52,833 nucleotides of DNA from Pedobacter schmidteae (GCA_945901155.1 CAMDKO010000007.1:1-52833), one strand, 5' to 3'. Shown: positions 26,828-36,195, counted from the stretch's first letter. Translations and numbers: made by a program. The notes: a model not told the origin generated them from the sequence alone.

Positions 26828-29323
26828 TTACTTGCTTTTTAACTTTGCGATCACCCGGAAGTTAAACATCCTTGAAGTAAGATAATTTGGTACAGCATAT
26901 TGATGGGCCATTTTGTCATTTAACCATAAATAAGAGGTGGTATTCTTGAAATTCAGTAGGTTGAAAAGTTCTGCATGAAGGCTTAGGGTCTGAAAATATT
27001 TTTTAATAAAAATCGATGTTTTTTTTCCTTCTGGATCAGCCAAATCTTTTGAAAAACCAATATCTGCGCGTTTATAGGCTGGAATTTTAAACACATCGGT
27101 ATGGCGAGCAGGTCCCGGTGGACCAATAGGTAATGCAGAAGAATAAATTAAGTTTAGATGTACTTTATAAGTTGGATTTTGTATTAATCGATCCTGGAAC
27201 ATCATTCCTATATTAAATAATTGATCTGTAGGTCTTTTTAGATATCCAGGCCTGATTATAATTTGATTTCCTGATAAATTTTTTGCAAAATAAAAGTCAT
27301 CCTGAATATCTTCTTCAGTTTTCATAATTGATATACGAAAAGTGGATTCTAAATCCTTTGCAAAATTCCCACTAATACTTAAATCTGCACCAGCAGCATA
27401 ACCCTTTGAAGTTTTATCTGAAAGATATCTTATTTTTAGGTCCTCAATTTTATAAGGGGTAATTCTGCTTAGTACCTTATAATAAATTTCAGAACTGAAT
27501 TTTAAACTTGTTCCCAGACCCTTAAATTTATAATCAGTACCAGTAATAAAATGAAATGATTTTTGTGCTCTTGCAGCAGCATTTAGGCTTCCATTGTAAT
27601 TTTTGATTTCTCTATAAAATGGAGCTTGATTGTAAGTTCCTGCAGAAAATCGCAAGAGTAACTGTTCGCTATATCCAGGTTTAAACATTAAGGATAACCT
27701 CGGACTGATCATGTTTTCTTTAGAATACGTGTTATAATTAAATCGTGCCCCTGCAGCCATCATTAAGTTGGGCATTAAATTGAATGTATTTTGAATAAAA
27801 CCGTTAAATCGCTGAATGTTCACCAAATTTTGTTGATTAATAAGACCTGAATACGTCCAATTTCCCTGAGCAGGAAATGAGTACCCACTGGTATCTAATG
27901 CTGTATATTCATCTAGCCGATCATTAATTTGATCTGATTGAAAGCGCATACCCATCTCAATAAAAGAGCTTTTAACTTGCTTATACATTCGTAATTCAGT
28001 ATTGTAGATCAACGATTTTAAATAATTATTAAAAAATGTCTGATTGGAGCCCATTCCTAATAAGCTTCCAGCATTTTTTTGACTCAAACCTCCGCCCTGT
28101 TTTTCATTAAATGAATACCAACCAAGTAAGTTTGCCTGTTCGTCTTCATTGATAGAAGCAATTGAATTTATCCATTTAAAATTCAAGGTATTATTAACAT
28201 TATAGGAAAGTGTCAATGCACTATTTAAGGCTTTATAATTACTACTCTCTTCGCCATCATAATTGACAAATAACCTTAATACATCATCAGAAGTACCAAA
28301 TTCAGTAATTCTCTTATCAGGACTTATTCTAATTTCTCCATCATTATATAATCCAAAAAATGATAAATTGAGCTTTTTGGTTAGATTATGCTTGAAAAGG
28401 AATTGATAGTCTGAAAATCCGGAGTGATAATCACCAATTATATTCTGACGCCCTAAATAGCTCTGATTTTTCTTGTTTCTTATACCTGCTAAAAAAAATC
28501 CATTTTTTAAAGGTAATTTCAAAGCTGCTGAATTATAAATAAAACCTGCTTGCAATTCAAGCGATAAACTATCTGGCTTACCATAGCGAATATCCAAAAT
28601 TGATGATAATTTATCCCCATATCTTGCTTCAAAACCACCTGCAGAAAACAAAGTACTTCTGGCTAGATCAGGATTGATAAAACCAAGTCCCTCTTGTTGA
28701 CCAGATCTGATCAGCATTGGCCTGTATATTTCTACATCATTTAAATAAACTAGATTTTCATCAAAATTACCACCCCTTACTGAATACTGAGAACTAAGCT
28801 CATTATTTCCTGAAACTCCAGGCATATTTTTCAAAAAACTTTCGAAGCTTCCTGAGGTTTGTGGGAAGGCTGAGAACTTAGCAGACTCCAAGTTAATTAA
28901 ATTACTTGAATTGAATCTTTCAGTTATATGAACTTCATCAAGTGATTGTATATCAGTTATTAATATAATATTTTTAATGTTTTCTTTATCCGAAATAAGT
29001 TCTAATTCCAGACTTAAATCCTTGAATCCTAATCTGCTAAAAATTAAACTAACATTAACTGGAACTTTGCTTAGTAAATATTCACCTTCTCTGTTAGATT
29101 GAGTTATTAATCGGGTATTTTTAACCTGTACGGTAACTCCACTCAATAGCTCACCTTTTTCAGAAGTAATTACTCCCTTTAGTACTTTAAGGTCTTGAGC
29201 TAAAAGGTTATTTGAAAATAAAATTAAAAGCAGAATAATAAAAAAGTGAGTAGCATAGACTGATCGTTCAAAATTCGACTGCATAGCGTGAAAACCTGAG
29301 ATTAGTCGTTGTTTTTGCTTCAC
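26828..29323 (-). CDS. TonB-dependent outer-membrane receptor with carboxypeptidase-like regulatory domain
   Basis: The 831-residue protein starts with a signal anchor (HFFIILLLILFSNNLLAQ). A carboxypeptidase-D regulatory-like domain covers about 48-120 (LKGVITSEKGELLSGVTVQV...). A plug domain follows (about 150-260, with FLKNMPGVSGN, YSVRGGNFDENLVYLNDVEIYRP), then a beta-barrel ending in Phe/Lys-rich strands (RVIAKLKSK). It imports an unknown ligand through TonB. No SusD-type gene is beside it, so a polysaccharide-utilisation role is not supported. The start may be GTG 29323, 13 nt after rpe, or ATG 29284 just before the signal peptide; I cannot choose between them. Confidence 0.88.
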   Translation of the reverse strand: MKQKQRLISGFHAMQSNFERSVYATHFFIILLLILFSNNLLAQDLKVLKGVITSEKGELLSGVTVQVKNTRLITQSNREGEYLLSKVPVNVSLIFSRLGFKDLSLELELISDKENIKNIILITDIQSLDEVHITERFNSSNLINLESAKFSAFPQTSGSFESFLKNMPGVSGNNELSSQYSVRGGNFDENLVYLNDVEIYRPMLIRSGQQEGLGFINPDLARSTLFSAGGFEARYGDKLSSILDIRYGKPDSLSLELQAGFIYNSAALKLPLKNGFFLAGIRNKKNQSYLGRQNIIGDYHSGFSDYQFLFKHNLTKKLNLSFFGLYNDGEIRISPDKRITEFGTSDDVLRLFVNYDGEESSNYKALNSALTLSYNVNNTLNFKWINSIASINEDEQANLLGWYSFNEKQGGGLSQKNAGSLLGMGSNQTFFNNYLKSLIYNTELRMYKQVKSSFIEMGMRFQSDQINDRLDEYTALDTSGYSFPAQGNWTYSGLINQQNLVNIQRFNGFIQNTFNLMPNLMMAAGARFNYNTYSKENMISPRLSLMFKPGYSEQLLLRFSAGTYNQAPFYREIKNYNGSLNAAARAQKSFHFITGTDYKFKGLGTSLKFSSEIYYKVLSRITPYKIEDLKIRYLSDKTSKGYAAGADLSISGNFAKDLESTFRISIMKTEEDIQDDFYFAKNLSGNQIIIRPGYLKRPTDQLFNIGMMFQDRLIQNPTYKVHLNLIYSSALPIGPPGPARHTDVFKIPAYKRADIGFSKDLADPEGKKTSIFIKKYFQTLSLHAELFNLLNFKNTTSYLWLNDKMAHQYAVPNYLTSRMFNFRVIAKLKSK

Positions 29324-29336
29324 ATTAAAAATTGTG

Positions 29337-30008
29337 TTAGACCCTTATTAAACCTGGGTTTAAATTTTTTAGTGCAGCTATTTCTATAAGTGGGTCAATA
29401 GCCGAAAAGACTGAATTACCTGCAACAAGTACATTTGCTCCTGCCTGTAATAAATTAATTGCATTCTGATTGGATACACCTCCATCTATTTCAATTAATA
29501 GATCTTTATTCCTTCCAGAAGCCATTGAACGTAAATCCTTTATTTTTTTATAGGTATTATCAATGAATTTCTGACCACCGAAACCAGGATTGACAGACAT
29601 CAAACAAACTATATCTATATCTTCGATACTATCTTCCAGTAAACTTACCGGGGTATGAGGGTTAACTGCTACCCCAGCTTTACAGCCCAGATCTTTTATT
29701 GCATGTAATGTTCTGTGAAGATGAGTACATGCTTCGATATGTACTGTTATATTTTCTGCACCAGCGAGTTTAAAATCTTGAAGGTATCGATCAGGATCAA
29801 CGATCATCAAGTGTACGTCAAGTGGTTTTTCAGCATATTTCTGGATAGCTTTCAGAACAGGAAATCCATATGAAATATTCGGAACAAAAACACCATCCAT
29901 AATATCGATATGAAACCAGTCTGCATCACTGCGATTGATCATTTCTATATCTTTCTGCAGATTAGCAAAATCAGCAGACAAAACCGAAGGGGCAATAAGA
30001 TGTTTCAT
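29337..30008 (-). CDS. rpe: Ribulose-phosphate 3-epimerase
   Basis: The 223-residue TIM-barrel enzyme interconverts ribulose 5-phosphate and xylulose 5-phosphate. Family motifs are IAPSVLSADFANL, WFHIDIMDGVFVPNISYG, LDVHLMI, VCLMSVNPGFGGQKFI and LIEIDGGVSNQN. Length and order are typical. It starts at ATG 30008 and ends 13 nt before the TonB-dependent receptor on the same strand, so the two may be co-transcribed although their functions seem unrelated. Confidence 0.95.
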   Translation of the reverse strand: MKHLIAPSVLSADFANLQKDIEMINRSDADWFHIDIMDGVFVPNISYGFPVLKAIQKYAEKPLDVHLMIVDPDRYLQDFKLAGAENITVHIEACTHLHRTLHAIKDLGCKAGVAVNPHTPVSLLEDSIEDIDIVCLMSVNPGFGGQKFIDNTYKKIKDLRSMASGRNKDLLIEIDGGVSNQNAINLLQAGANVLVAGNSVFSAIDPLIEIAALKNLNPGLIRV

Positions 30009-30062
30009 TTTGTAAAATTACAATTTTGATTGCATTATCTGGCTTTAATAAAAGCTATATCA

Positions 30063-30554
30063 TTATTGATTCGTACCTTCTTCTTCAATGATTTTTTTAA
30101 TTTTTTCAAGTTCTATGAGGTCGAGCTGGTCTTTAGGCCTATTTGCTGCTTTTTTTGTTAAAATTAATGCATTTAGATGCAGAAATGGTATTTCAACTCC
30201 ATAGATAGTTGCAACAGATGCAGATTTTAACAATGAATCAAATTCTGAATTAGCCAAGCCTTTAACTGAAGTCATTATATCCAATCTAAGTCCATTATCA
30301 AGATGAAAATATGTCCAGCCTGGAATGAACTCCATTTCAGGTAATGTTTTAAAGTCTCCCATCCCATATTCACGGAAAACTTCCTTTAAAATAGTTTTAT
30401 TTGGTTTATTATCTTGAATCCATAAATCTATATCTTCTGTAGTTCGTTGGAATCCATGGAGGTTAGTGGCAACACCACCTATCATGATATATTTTAGATT
30501 AAATTGATTTGCAATTTTCCAAAAACGAAGTAACTCTTCATCGAACACATCCAT
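30063..30554 (-). CDS. Nucleotidyltransferase-fold protein (AbiEii/DUF6036-like)
   Basis: The 163-residue protein has a minimal nucleotidyltransferase fold: MIGGVATNLHG (residues 24-34), then RTTEDIDLWI with Asp41 and Asp43, and a third carboxylate Asp92 in GLRLDIMTSV. These match the GG-x(n)-DxD...D layout of MNT/AbiEii-type enzymes, several of which are toxins that modify tRNA or proteins by nucleotide transfer. It starts 7 nt after a 60-residue small gene, so the two are probably coupled. Toxin-antitoxin behaviour is an inference from this arrangement and fold; a housekeeping role is possible. Confidence 0.7.
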   Translation of the reverse strand: MDVFDEELLRFWKIANQFNLKYIMIGGVATNLHGFQRTTEDIDLWIQDNKPNKTILKEVFREYGMGDFKTLPEMEFIPGWTYFHLDNGLRLDIMTSVKGLANSEFDSLLKSASVATIYGVEIPFLHLNALILTKKAANRPKDQLDLIELEKIKKIIEEEGTNQ

Positions 30555-30561
30555 AAGTTTA

Positions 30562-30744
30562 CTAATTGGAAGATTTATGTTTAATATGAGCCTGTCTGAA
30601 CATGATATTCATTTTCATCAATTTGGTCATGGTATGAAATCGTTCTGTATAAGACCGTTTCAAAGCTGTTTTAAGCAAATCTAATGCAGCTTTTTCATAA
30701 TCTGATGAAGGTTCATGAACGATGTCTTTTTCTTGATTTTTCAT
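30562..30744 (-). CDS. Small hypothetical protein upstream of the nucleotidyltransferase
   Basis: This 60-residue protein has no family I recognise. It is mostly helical and basic in its second half, with MTKLMKMNIMFRQAHIKHK near the C-terminus. A short acidic N-terminus is followed by DYEKAALDLLKTALKRSYTERF. It starts at ATG 30744, is 7 nt from the downstream nucleotidyltransferase gene, and follows the pnp terminator. The pattern of a small helical protein encoded just before a nucleotidyltransferase fits an antitoxin or partner protein, but nothing in its sequence proves this. Confidence 0.6.
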   Translation of the reverse strand: MKNQEKDIVHEPSSDYEKAALDLLKTALKRSYTERFHTMTKLMKMNIMFRQAHIKHKSSN

Positions 30745-30778
30745 AATCTGATATAGGCAATTTAATAAATCAGGCAGT

Positions 30779-30819
30779 AAAAAACAAAACCTGTCTGTGC
30801 AGAGGCACGACAGGTTTTG
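30779..30819 (-). terminator. pnp transcription terminator
   Basis: CAAAACCTGTC (30785-30795) pairs with GACAGGTTTTG (30809-30819), extended by GTGC/GCAC across a single bulged T around an AGAG loop. Read on the minus strand the hairpin is followed by a run of T, so it ends the pnp transcript before the small gene. Confidence 0.85.
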
Positions 30820-30839
30820 TCAGTATAAAATTCAAAGTA

Positions 30840-32987
30840 CTATTCAGCAGCTGACTTGGTGTCTTCAGGTCTTGGAGGACGTGGTAATAAAGCTTTGCGA
30901 GATAGTTTTAATTTACCTTGCTTATCAACTTCTAAAAGTTTCACTTTAACAATATCACCGACGTTTAACACTCCATCCATTGACTCATAACGTTGCCAGT
31001 CAATTTCTGAAATATGAAGTAAACCATCTTTACCAGGCATAATCTCAACAAAAGCACCAAAAGGCATAATTGTTTTTACTTTTCCTTCGTAAACTTCACC
31101 AACTTCTGGTTTTGAAGCAATTGCTTTAATACGATTAACCGCTTTATCAATAGCTTCTTTATTGTCGGCAAAGATCTGAATAATACCTAAATTATCTTTT
31201 TCTTCGATAGCTATAGTTGCACCAGTTTCACGCTGCATTTCCTGGATAATCTTTCCACCTGGGCCTATAACAGCACCGATAAATTCTTTATCAATTTTTA
31301 GGGTAACGATTCTAGGTGCATGTGGTTTGTAGTCTTCGCGTGGTTCAGCAATGGTTTTCTTCATTTCATTTAAGATATGAAGGCGGGCTTCGTTAGCCTG
31401 CTTTAAAGCTGCAGTTAACACTTCCCACTTTAAACCATTGATTTTTAAGTCCATCTGACAGGCAACAATGCCTTTTTCAGTTCCAGTTACTTTAAAGTCC
31501 ATATCTCCCAAATGATCTTCATCACCAAGAATATCACTTAGAATTGCATATTTACCTGTTTTTTCATCAGATATCAATCCCATAGCAATTCCTGAAACAG
31601 GAGCTTTTAGCTTGACACCTGCATCCATTAATGCAAGAGTTCCTGCACAAACAGTGGCCATTGACGAAGAACCATTGGATTCTAGGATGTCAGAAACAAC
31701 ACGGATAGTGTATGGATTTTCATCACCAGGTAAAACCTTTCTTAATGAACGCATCGCTAAGTTACCATGACCAATTTCACGGCGACCAGTACCACGATTT
31801 GGGCGTGCCTCACCTGTTGAAAATGGCGGGAAATTATAGTGAAGTAAGAATTTCTGGTATCCATTAAAGAAGGCACCATCAATTAGCTGCTCATCAGATT
31901 TAGCACCTAAGGTAACGGTTGTTAAAGACTGCGTTTCACCTCTAGTAAAAATAGCCGAACCGTGTGCTGTAGGAAGATATCCTATTTCAGACCAGATTGG
32001 ACGAACTGTACGTGAATCACGGCCATCAAGACGAATTCCTTCATCAAGAATTAAGTTACGGATTGCGTCATATTGAACATCATGGAAATATTTCTTAGCT
32101 AAATAGGTGGTTGTATCATCAATACCCTCACCTAGTTCAGCAATGAATCCTGAAAGTACTTCAGCAAACTTATCTGAACGGTCATGCTTTGCAGATTTTG
32201 ATTTTGCAATGGCATAAACTTTATCGTAAGTAGCAGCAAAAACCTTAGCTTTCAGATCAGCATCATGCGTTTCATGGCTATAAACACGCTTTTCAGTTTT
32301 GCCAACTAAAAGAGCCAATTCTTTTTGAGCCTGAACCTGAATAATGATTGCTTTATGTGCAAACTCAATTGCCTCAACCATTTCTTCTTCAGAAATTTCA
32401 TCGCCTTCACCTTCAACCATTACAATATCATTCTCTGTTCCGGCAACCAGCAGATCCATAGTAGCTCTTGCCAAATCACTCAGGTAAGGGTTTATTATTA
32501 ATTTGCCATCAATTTTAGCTACGCGAACTTCAGAAATTGGACCATTAAACGGAATATCTGAAACTGCAATTGCAGCTGATGCAGCTAAACCTGCAAGACA
32601 ATCAGGCATTATATTTTTATCGGCTGATATCAACGAAATCATAACCTGTACATCTGCGTGATAATCTTCTGGGAACATTGGGCGTAATGCACGGTCAACC
32701 AAACGTGAAATTAATACTTCATAATCTGAAAGCCTTGCTTCACGACGTAAAAATCCACCTGGGATACGTCCTGTAGCTGCATATTTTTCTTGATAATCAA
32801 CTGATAATGGTAAAAAATCAGTTCCTGGTTTTGCACCAATACTTGATACCACTGTAGCAAGAAGCATGGTGTCTCCCATTTTAACTACAACTGAACCATC
32901 AGCCTGCTTGGCTAATTTTCCAGTTTCGATTTCGATCATACGGCCATCGCCCAGATCAAATGTTTTTTTAATTGCGTTATAACTCAT
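30840..32987 (-). CDS. pnp: Polynucleotide phosphorylase
   Basis: This 3'-5' phosphorolytic exoribonuclease has 715 residues from ATG 32987. Two RNase PH domains, a KH domain ([15 protein letters not shown]) and an S1 domain ([34 protein letters not shown]) occur in order. The catalytic part includes GRRE...GHGNLAMR and [18 protein letters not shown]. An upstream in-frame ATG at 33071 lies inside the terminator of rpsO and adds a basic, non-conserved 28-residue tail, so [13 protein letters not shown] is the better start. The order rpsO-pnp is conserved in many bacteria. Confidence 0.95.
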   Translation of the reverse strand: MSYNAIKKTFDLGDGRMIEIETGKLAKQADGSVVVKMGDTMLLATVVSSIGAKPGTDFLPLSVDYQEKYAATGRIPGGFLRREARLSDYEVLISRLVDRALRPMFPEDYHADVQVMISLISADKNIMPDCLAGLAASAAIAVSDIPFNGPISEVRVAKIDGKLIINPYLSDLARATMDLLVAGTENDIVMVEGEGDEISEEEMVEAIEFAHKAIIIQVQAQKELALLVGKTEKRVYSHETHDADLKAKVFAATYDKVYAIAKSKSAKHDRSDKFAEVLSGFIAELGEGIDDTTTYLAKKYFHDVQYDAIRNLILDEGIRLDGRDSRTVRPIWSEIGYLPTAHGSAIFTRGETQSLTTVTLGAKSDEQLIDGAFFNGYQKFLLHYNFPPFSTGEARPNRGTGRREIGHGNLAMRSLRKVLPGDENPYTIRVVSDILESNGSSSMATVCAGTLALMDAGVKLKAPVSGIAMGLISDEKTGKYAILSDILGDEDHLGDMDFKVTGTEKGIVACQMDLKINGLKWEVLTAALKQANEARLHILNEMKKTIAEPREDYKPHAPRIVTLKIDKEFIGAVIGPGGKIIQEMQRETGATIAIEEKDNLGIIQIFADNKEAIDKAVNRIKAIASKPEVGEVYEGKVKTIMPFGAFVEIMPGKDGLLHISEIDWQRYESMDGVLNVGDIVKVKLLEVDKQGKLKLSRKALLPRPPRPEDTKSAAE

Positions 32988-33059
32988 TTGTTTTGTTTGC
33001 GACGTACTTTTCCTCTTTAGAGTACATCTTCTTTTATGTTGATTTTTAATTTTTTTAAT

Positions 33060-33093
33060 TAAAAAAGCCATCCCGCATAGTGAGGATGGCTTT
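33060..33093 (-). terminator. rpsO-pnp intergenic terminator
   Basis: AAAGCCATCC (33064-33073) pairs with GGATGGCTTT (33084-33093) around a 10-nt loop. On the minus strand the stem runs into T6, so it is a good intrinsic terminator 18 nt after the rpsO stop. Some read-through may feed pnp, which may also have its own promoter in the remaining leader. Confidence 0.85.
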
Positions 33094-33110
33094 GCAAAAT
33101 TTTGCTAAGA

Positions 33111-33389
33111 TTATTTTATAATATCTCTTAACTCTAATGCTTTTATAATAGCACGATACCTGTTAATATCTTTTTTGAAAAGATAAGCCAACAAGGCGCG
33201 GCGTTTACCTACAAGTTTCTGAAGAGATAATTGTGTAGAAAAATCCTTCTTGTTTTTTTTCAAATGCCCAGTTAAATGAGCAATACGTGCGGTAAATAAT
33301 GCTACCTGTCCTTCTGCAGAACCGGTGTCTGTTGCACCTTTTCCGTGCTTGGCAAAAATTTCTGCCTTGTACTCTGTACTTAAATACAT
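33111..33389 (-). CDS. rpsO: Ribosomal protein S15
   Basis: The 92-residue S15 of the 30S subunit starts MYLSTEYKAEIF at ATG 33389. The conserved FAKHGKGATDTGSAEGQVALFTARIAHLTGHLK region, the SLQKLVGKRRALLAYL RNA-binding part and the C-terminus YRAIIKALELRDIIK are all present. An upstream in-frame start at 33464 is rejected, because the -7 box (TATCTTTG) and -33 TTTG of its promoter lie inside that extension. Confidence 0.97.
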   Translation of the reverse strand: MYLSTEYKAEIFAKHGKGATDTGSAEGQVALFTARIAHLTGHLKKNKKDFSTQLSLQKLVGKRRALLAYLFKKDINRYRAIIKALELRDIIK

Positions 33390-33433
33390 TACGTGAATAA
33401 TATTAAAGCGGTTAATAATTAAACAATTGTTCG

Positions 33434-33465
33434 CAAAGATAAGATAATGAAAGTTTAATTGCAAA
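33434..33465 (-). promoter_or_regulatory. rpsO promoter
   Basis: On the minus strand, TTTG (33465-33462) is followed after 20 nt by TATCTTTG (33441-33434). This is a near-ideal Bacteroidota promoter. The transcript would start near 33428, about 40 nt upstream of the ATG at 33389. Confidence 0.75.
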
Positions 33466-33609
33466 TAAGTTGTGTATTGTGCTGTCTGTTATCTGTTATC
33501 AGTTATCTGAGTTTTGTAATTCATTGTAAATTAGAATTCAAAGATTGAATTTCATGATTTGGATCAAAATTTTTTTAATGATTAGTGTGAATATCTGTTG
33601 ATTTTTTTT

Positions 33610-33695
33610 GGGGGCTTGCCAGGCGGCTGCCTGGCCGGGCTATGCGCTGCAATCTTTTGCTTTGCAAAAGGATTTTCGCTTCTATCCCTAAGCCG
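33610..33695. repeat. GC-rich palindromic element in the rpsO-thioesterase gap
   Basis: The 86-bp stretch is clearly richer in G+C than its AT-rich surroundings. It holds a perfect stem GCCAGGC/GCCTGGC (33618-33635) and a second, CTTTTGC/GCAAAAG (33654-33670). Similar GC-rich palindromic fragments are common between genes in related genomes, so it may be a dispersed repeat; only one copy is visible here. The remaining sequence of the 33466-33824 gap holds a short triple GTTATC repeat (33487-33510) and the tandem repeat listed next. Confidence 0.5.
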
Positions 33696-33742
33696 AAATT
33701 AGCTTATTAGTGATATTGGTATATTATTTGATTATTAGCTTT

Positions 33743-33782
33743 ATCTCCCATCTCATATCTCATATCTCCCATCTCATATCCT
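33743..33782. repeat. Short tandem repeat (ATCTCCC/ATCTCAT)
   Basis: ATCTCCCATCTCAT occurs twice, separated by ATCTCAT, and is followed by ATCC. The array is about 38 bp and lies 43 bp upstream of the thioesterase gene. It is a low-complexity array with slippage potential and no evident function. Confidence 0.7.
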
Positions 33783-33824
33783 TAACATTTCCTATTCTCA
33801 ATTTTTAGATTCATTTTTGTAGAA

Positions 33825-34247
33825 ATGGAAAACGAATCAAAATTCAGCCAGTTTATAAGCGAATTCAAGGTCAGGCCTGATGATATCGATATGTTTAATC
33901 ATGTTCATAACAGTACTTATTTTGACTATGTACTAGCTGCACGATATGAGCAAATGGAAACTTTCTACAAAATGCCAATGGAAGAATTCCTAAGTCAGGG
34001 CTTTGGTTGGGTTGTACGATCAGCTTATGTGGATTATAAACGACCTTTGGGTCTTGGCGATCGGTTTTCTGTAAAAACAGGAATAGAAAGCATAAACTCT
34101 AAAGGATGCAGAGTGAAATTTGAGATTAAAATTCTCAAAACAGACAAGGTTGCATGCGATGGCTGGTTTGACTACACCATGATTGATATCAGTACTGGAA
34201 AAAGCGTTAAGGTTTCTGATGAAATGATTCTTAAATATTCAATTTAA
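33825..34247 (+). CDS. 4HBT acyl-CoA thioesterase
   Basis: The 140-residue hotdog-fold protein shows the 4-hydroxybenzoyl-CoA thioesterase motif VRPDDIDMFNHVHNSTYFDYVLAARYEQM, with the catalytic Asp in DMFNHV. SAYVDYKRPLGLGD and DGWFDYTMIDI complete the domain. It hydrolyses an acyl-CoA; the chain length is unknown. It is a distinct paralogue of the 37578-37985 thioesterase. It faces the convergent ddl gene, 5 nt away. A CATTTTTG sequence upstream (33812-33819) is a possible -7 box. Confidence 0.85.
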   Translation: MENESKFSQFISEFKVRPDDIDMFNHVHNSTYFDYVLAARYEQMETFYKMPMEEFLSQGFGWVVRSAYVDYKRPLGLGDRFSVKTGIESINSKGCRVKFEIKILKTDKVACDGWFDYTMIDISTGKSVKVSDEMILKYSI

Positions 34248-34252
34248 TTAAG

Positions 34253-35248
34253 TTATTTCTTAGTATTAAGGGCCATTTCAATAAGGTCTCCATAAAATTC
34301 AGCAATATTTAATCCTGCTGCGCGAACTTGCTGAGGTATAAAACTTTGTTCTGTCTGACCAGGAATAGTATTAATCTCAATGAAATAAAAATTCGATGTT
34401 TGGTTCTGAAGAAAATAATCTATCCTGACCATTCCTTTGCAGTTCAATTTGATATAAATTTCAGAAACAATACGTTCTACTCTTGATTTTTCGGCTTCAG
34501 TCATTCTTCCTGGTGTAATTTCTTCGGTAGCACCTGGAGTATATTTGGCTTCAAAATCGAAAAAATCATTGGATGGTATCACTTCAGTTGCGGGTAAAAC
34601 GTGTAGACCCTTTTTATTTTTGAACACGCCTATAGAAAATTCACGACCCTGAACAAACTCTTCAACAAGCACTTGATCATCCTCAATAAATGCTTTTTGC
34701 AAGGCATCAGAAAGTTCAAATGTAGTTTTGACCTTAGTCATTCCAATACTGCTTCCACCATTATTGGGTTTAATAAATAAGGGAAAATCTAAATTTGCCC
34801 CTAATTCTTTTTCTGCTTGAACAGAATTTTCAAACAATAGAATTGAACGGGCTATGTACAGATCTTTAATGCCGTTTACAATTGCCTTTGAATAGCCTTT
34901 ATTCATAGTTAAAGACGATGTAAGTGCATCACAGCTTGTATATGGAATATCTAGTAAGTCAAAATAGCCTTGCAATTTTCCATCTTCACCTGGAGAGCCG
35001 TGTAGCATGATGAAAGCTGCATCAAAATTTATCTTTTTATTATTCAATAAAATAGAAAAATCATTTTTATCAACCGAATGTTTTACATCATCAGCATCCT
35101 GGAAATACCAACCTTCTTTTAAAATAATGATCTTATAGATATTGTATTTATTCCTATCTAACTGGGATTCAACAAAATCTGCGCTCCTAAATGAAACAAC
35201 AGATTCTCCTGTGTATCCACCAGTTACTAATGCTATATTACTTTTCAT
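34253..35248 (-). CDS. ddl: D-alanine--D-alanine ligase
   Basis: The 331-residue ATP-grasp ligase makes the D-Ala-D-Ala dipeptide for peptidoglycan. ALVTGGYTGESVVSFRSA is the N-terminal substrate loop. HGSPGEDGKLQGYFDLLDIPYTSCDALTS is the conserved central segment, FIKPNNGGSSIGM the ATP-binding part, and YFIEINTIPGQTEQSFIPQQ the Mg-binding C-terminus. It is divergent from the PASTA gene (181 nt between starts). Context of PASTA and mltG supports a cell-wall group. The stop is 5 nt from that of the convergent thioesterase. Confidence 0.93.
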   Translation of the reverse strand: MKSNIALVTGGYTGESVVSFRSADFVESQLDRNKYNIYKIIILKEGWYFQDADDVKHSVDKNDFSILLNNKKINFDAAFIMLHGSPGEDGKLQGYFDLLDIPYTSCDALTSSLTMNKGYSKAIVNGIKDLYIARSILLFENSVQAEKELGANLDFPLFIKPNNGGSSIGMTKVKTTFELSDALQKAFIEDDQVLVEEFVQGREFSIGVFKNKKGLHVLPATEVIPSNDFFDFEAKYTPGATEEITPGRMTEAEKSRVERIVSEIYIKLNCKGMVRIDYFLQNQTSNFYFIEINTIPGQTEQSFIPQQVRAAGLNIAEFYGDLIEMALNTKK

Positions 35249-35429
35249 ATACTCAAAGATAAATTTTAAAACTATTGAACAATAAAGCCTGCTAATATTT
35301 ATCTTCGATATTATTTAATTTGGATTATTTTTGAGGCATAAAAGCCAAAATAGGCAAAAACCAAAATGATGATTAACCTTAGTTCTAATTAATTTTTCCA
35401 TTAACCTCTGAATTAAAAGCCTGCAAGTA

Positions 35430-36194
35430 ATGAATAAATTAATTGAATACTTACGTACAAAGACCTTTCGTAAAAACCTCTTGATAGCAATTGGATCTGT
35501 TTTTGCTTTTCTAATATTCATTTTTTATAGTTTGGGCTTTTATACCCATCATGGCGAAGGAATGCCTGTCCCAAAACTCAAAGGTTTACCAATCGCAAAG
35601 GCTATTCAATTACTTGAGGAACAAGGTCTTAGATATCAGATTAATGATTCTATTTATTTAATAGACCAACCTCCAGGTGTAGTAGTTGAACAAGATCCTG
35701 ATCCAAATACTAATGTTAAGGCTAACAGGACTATTTATCTGATCGTAACCAGAGATGCACCTAATATTAAGTTCCCGGACATTGAGGGCAGAACATTTTT
35801 AGAAGTAAGTTCTATACTCAATAATTACCAATTAAAGGTTGGTGATACCACCTACAGATCAGATGTTGCCAAAGATGTAATTCTAGAGGCTGTATTGGGC
35901 GGCAATATCATTAGAAAAGGTCAGCAAATTCCGAAAGGCTCCAGCATAAATCTTATTCTTGGTGATGGATTGGGTGCAAGTGAGGTTGATATTCCCAATT
36001 TATTTGGATTGAACTTAAATGAAGCTAGAATGGCCTTATTAGGATCTTCATTAATTTTGGGAAATATTAGTTTTGAAGGATCTATAGATACCGTTAATTC
36101 AAAAATAATAAGACAATTTCCGGCAATAAGCGACACCTTAAATAAGGTTAGTATTGGTACACCAATTGATATCGTACTTAAAGGGGGGAATTAA
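35430..36194 (+). CDS. PASTA-domain membrane protein
   Basis: The 254-residue protein has a short basic N-terminus and one transmembrane helix (about 17-38, LLIAIGSVFAFLIFIFYSLGF). Three PASTA repeats follow (about 45-110, 113-183 and 186-253), each with a V/IPxLxGxxxxxA-like pattern (PVPKLKGLPIAKAIQLLEE, KFPDIEGRTFLEVSSIL, DIPNLFGLNLNEARMAL). PASTA domains bind peptidoglycan or muropeptides. There is no kinase or PBP domain, so this is a stand-alone PASTA protein. rhodanese and mltG follow in the same direction, the first separated by one base. Confidence 0.88.
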   Translation: MNKLIEYLRTKTFRKNLLIAIGSVFAFLIFIFYSLGFYTHHGEGMPVPKLKGLPIAKAIQLLEEQGLRYQINDSIYLIDQPPGVVVEQDPDPNTNVKANRTIYLIVTRDAPNIKFPDIEGRTFLEVSSILNNYQLKVGDTTYRSDVAKDVILEAVLGGNIIRKGQQIPKGSSINLILGDGLGASEVDIPNLFGLNLNEARMALLGSSLILGNISFEGSIDTVNSKIIRQFPAISDTLNKVSIGTPIDIVLKGGN

Positions 36195-36195
36195 T

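Noticed and set aside
26828-29323. A SusC/SusD polysaccharide-utilisation locus around the TonB-dependent receptor
   Set aside because: No SusD-like lipoprotein, glycosidase or sensor is adjacent; the neighbours are rpe and serC/serA.
33390-33464. Extended rpsO N-terminus from 33464
   Set aside because: It would overlap the -33 and -7 promoter elements, and S15 proteins start at MYLS.
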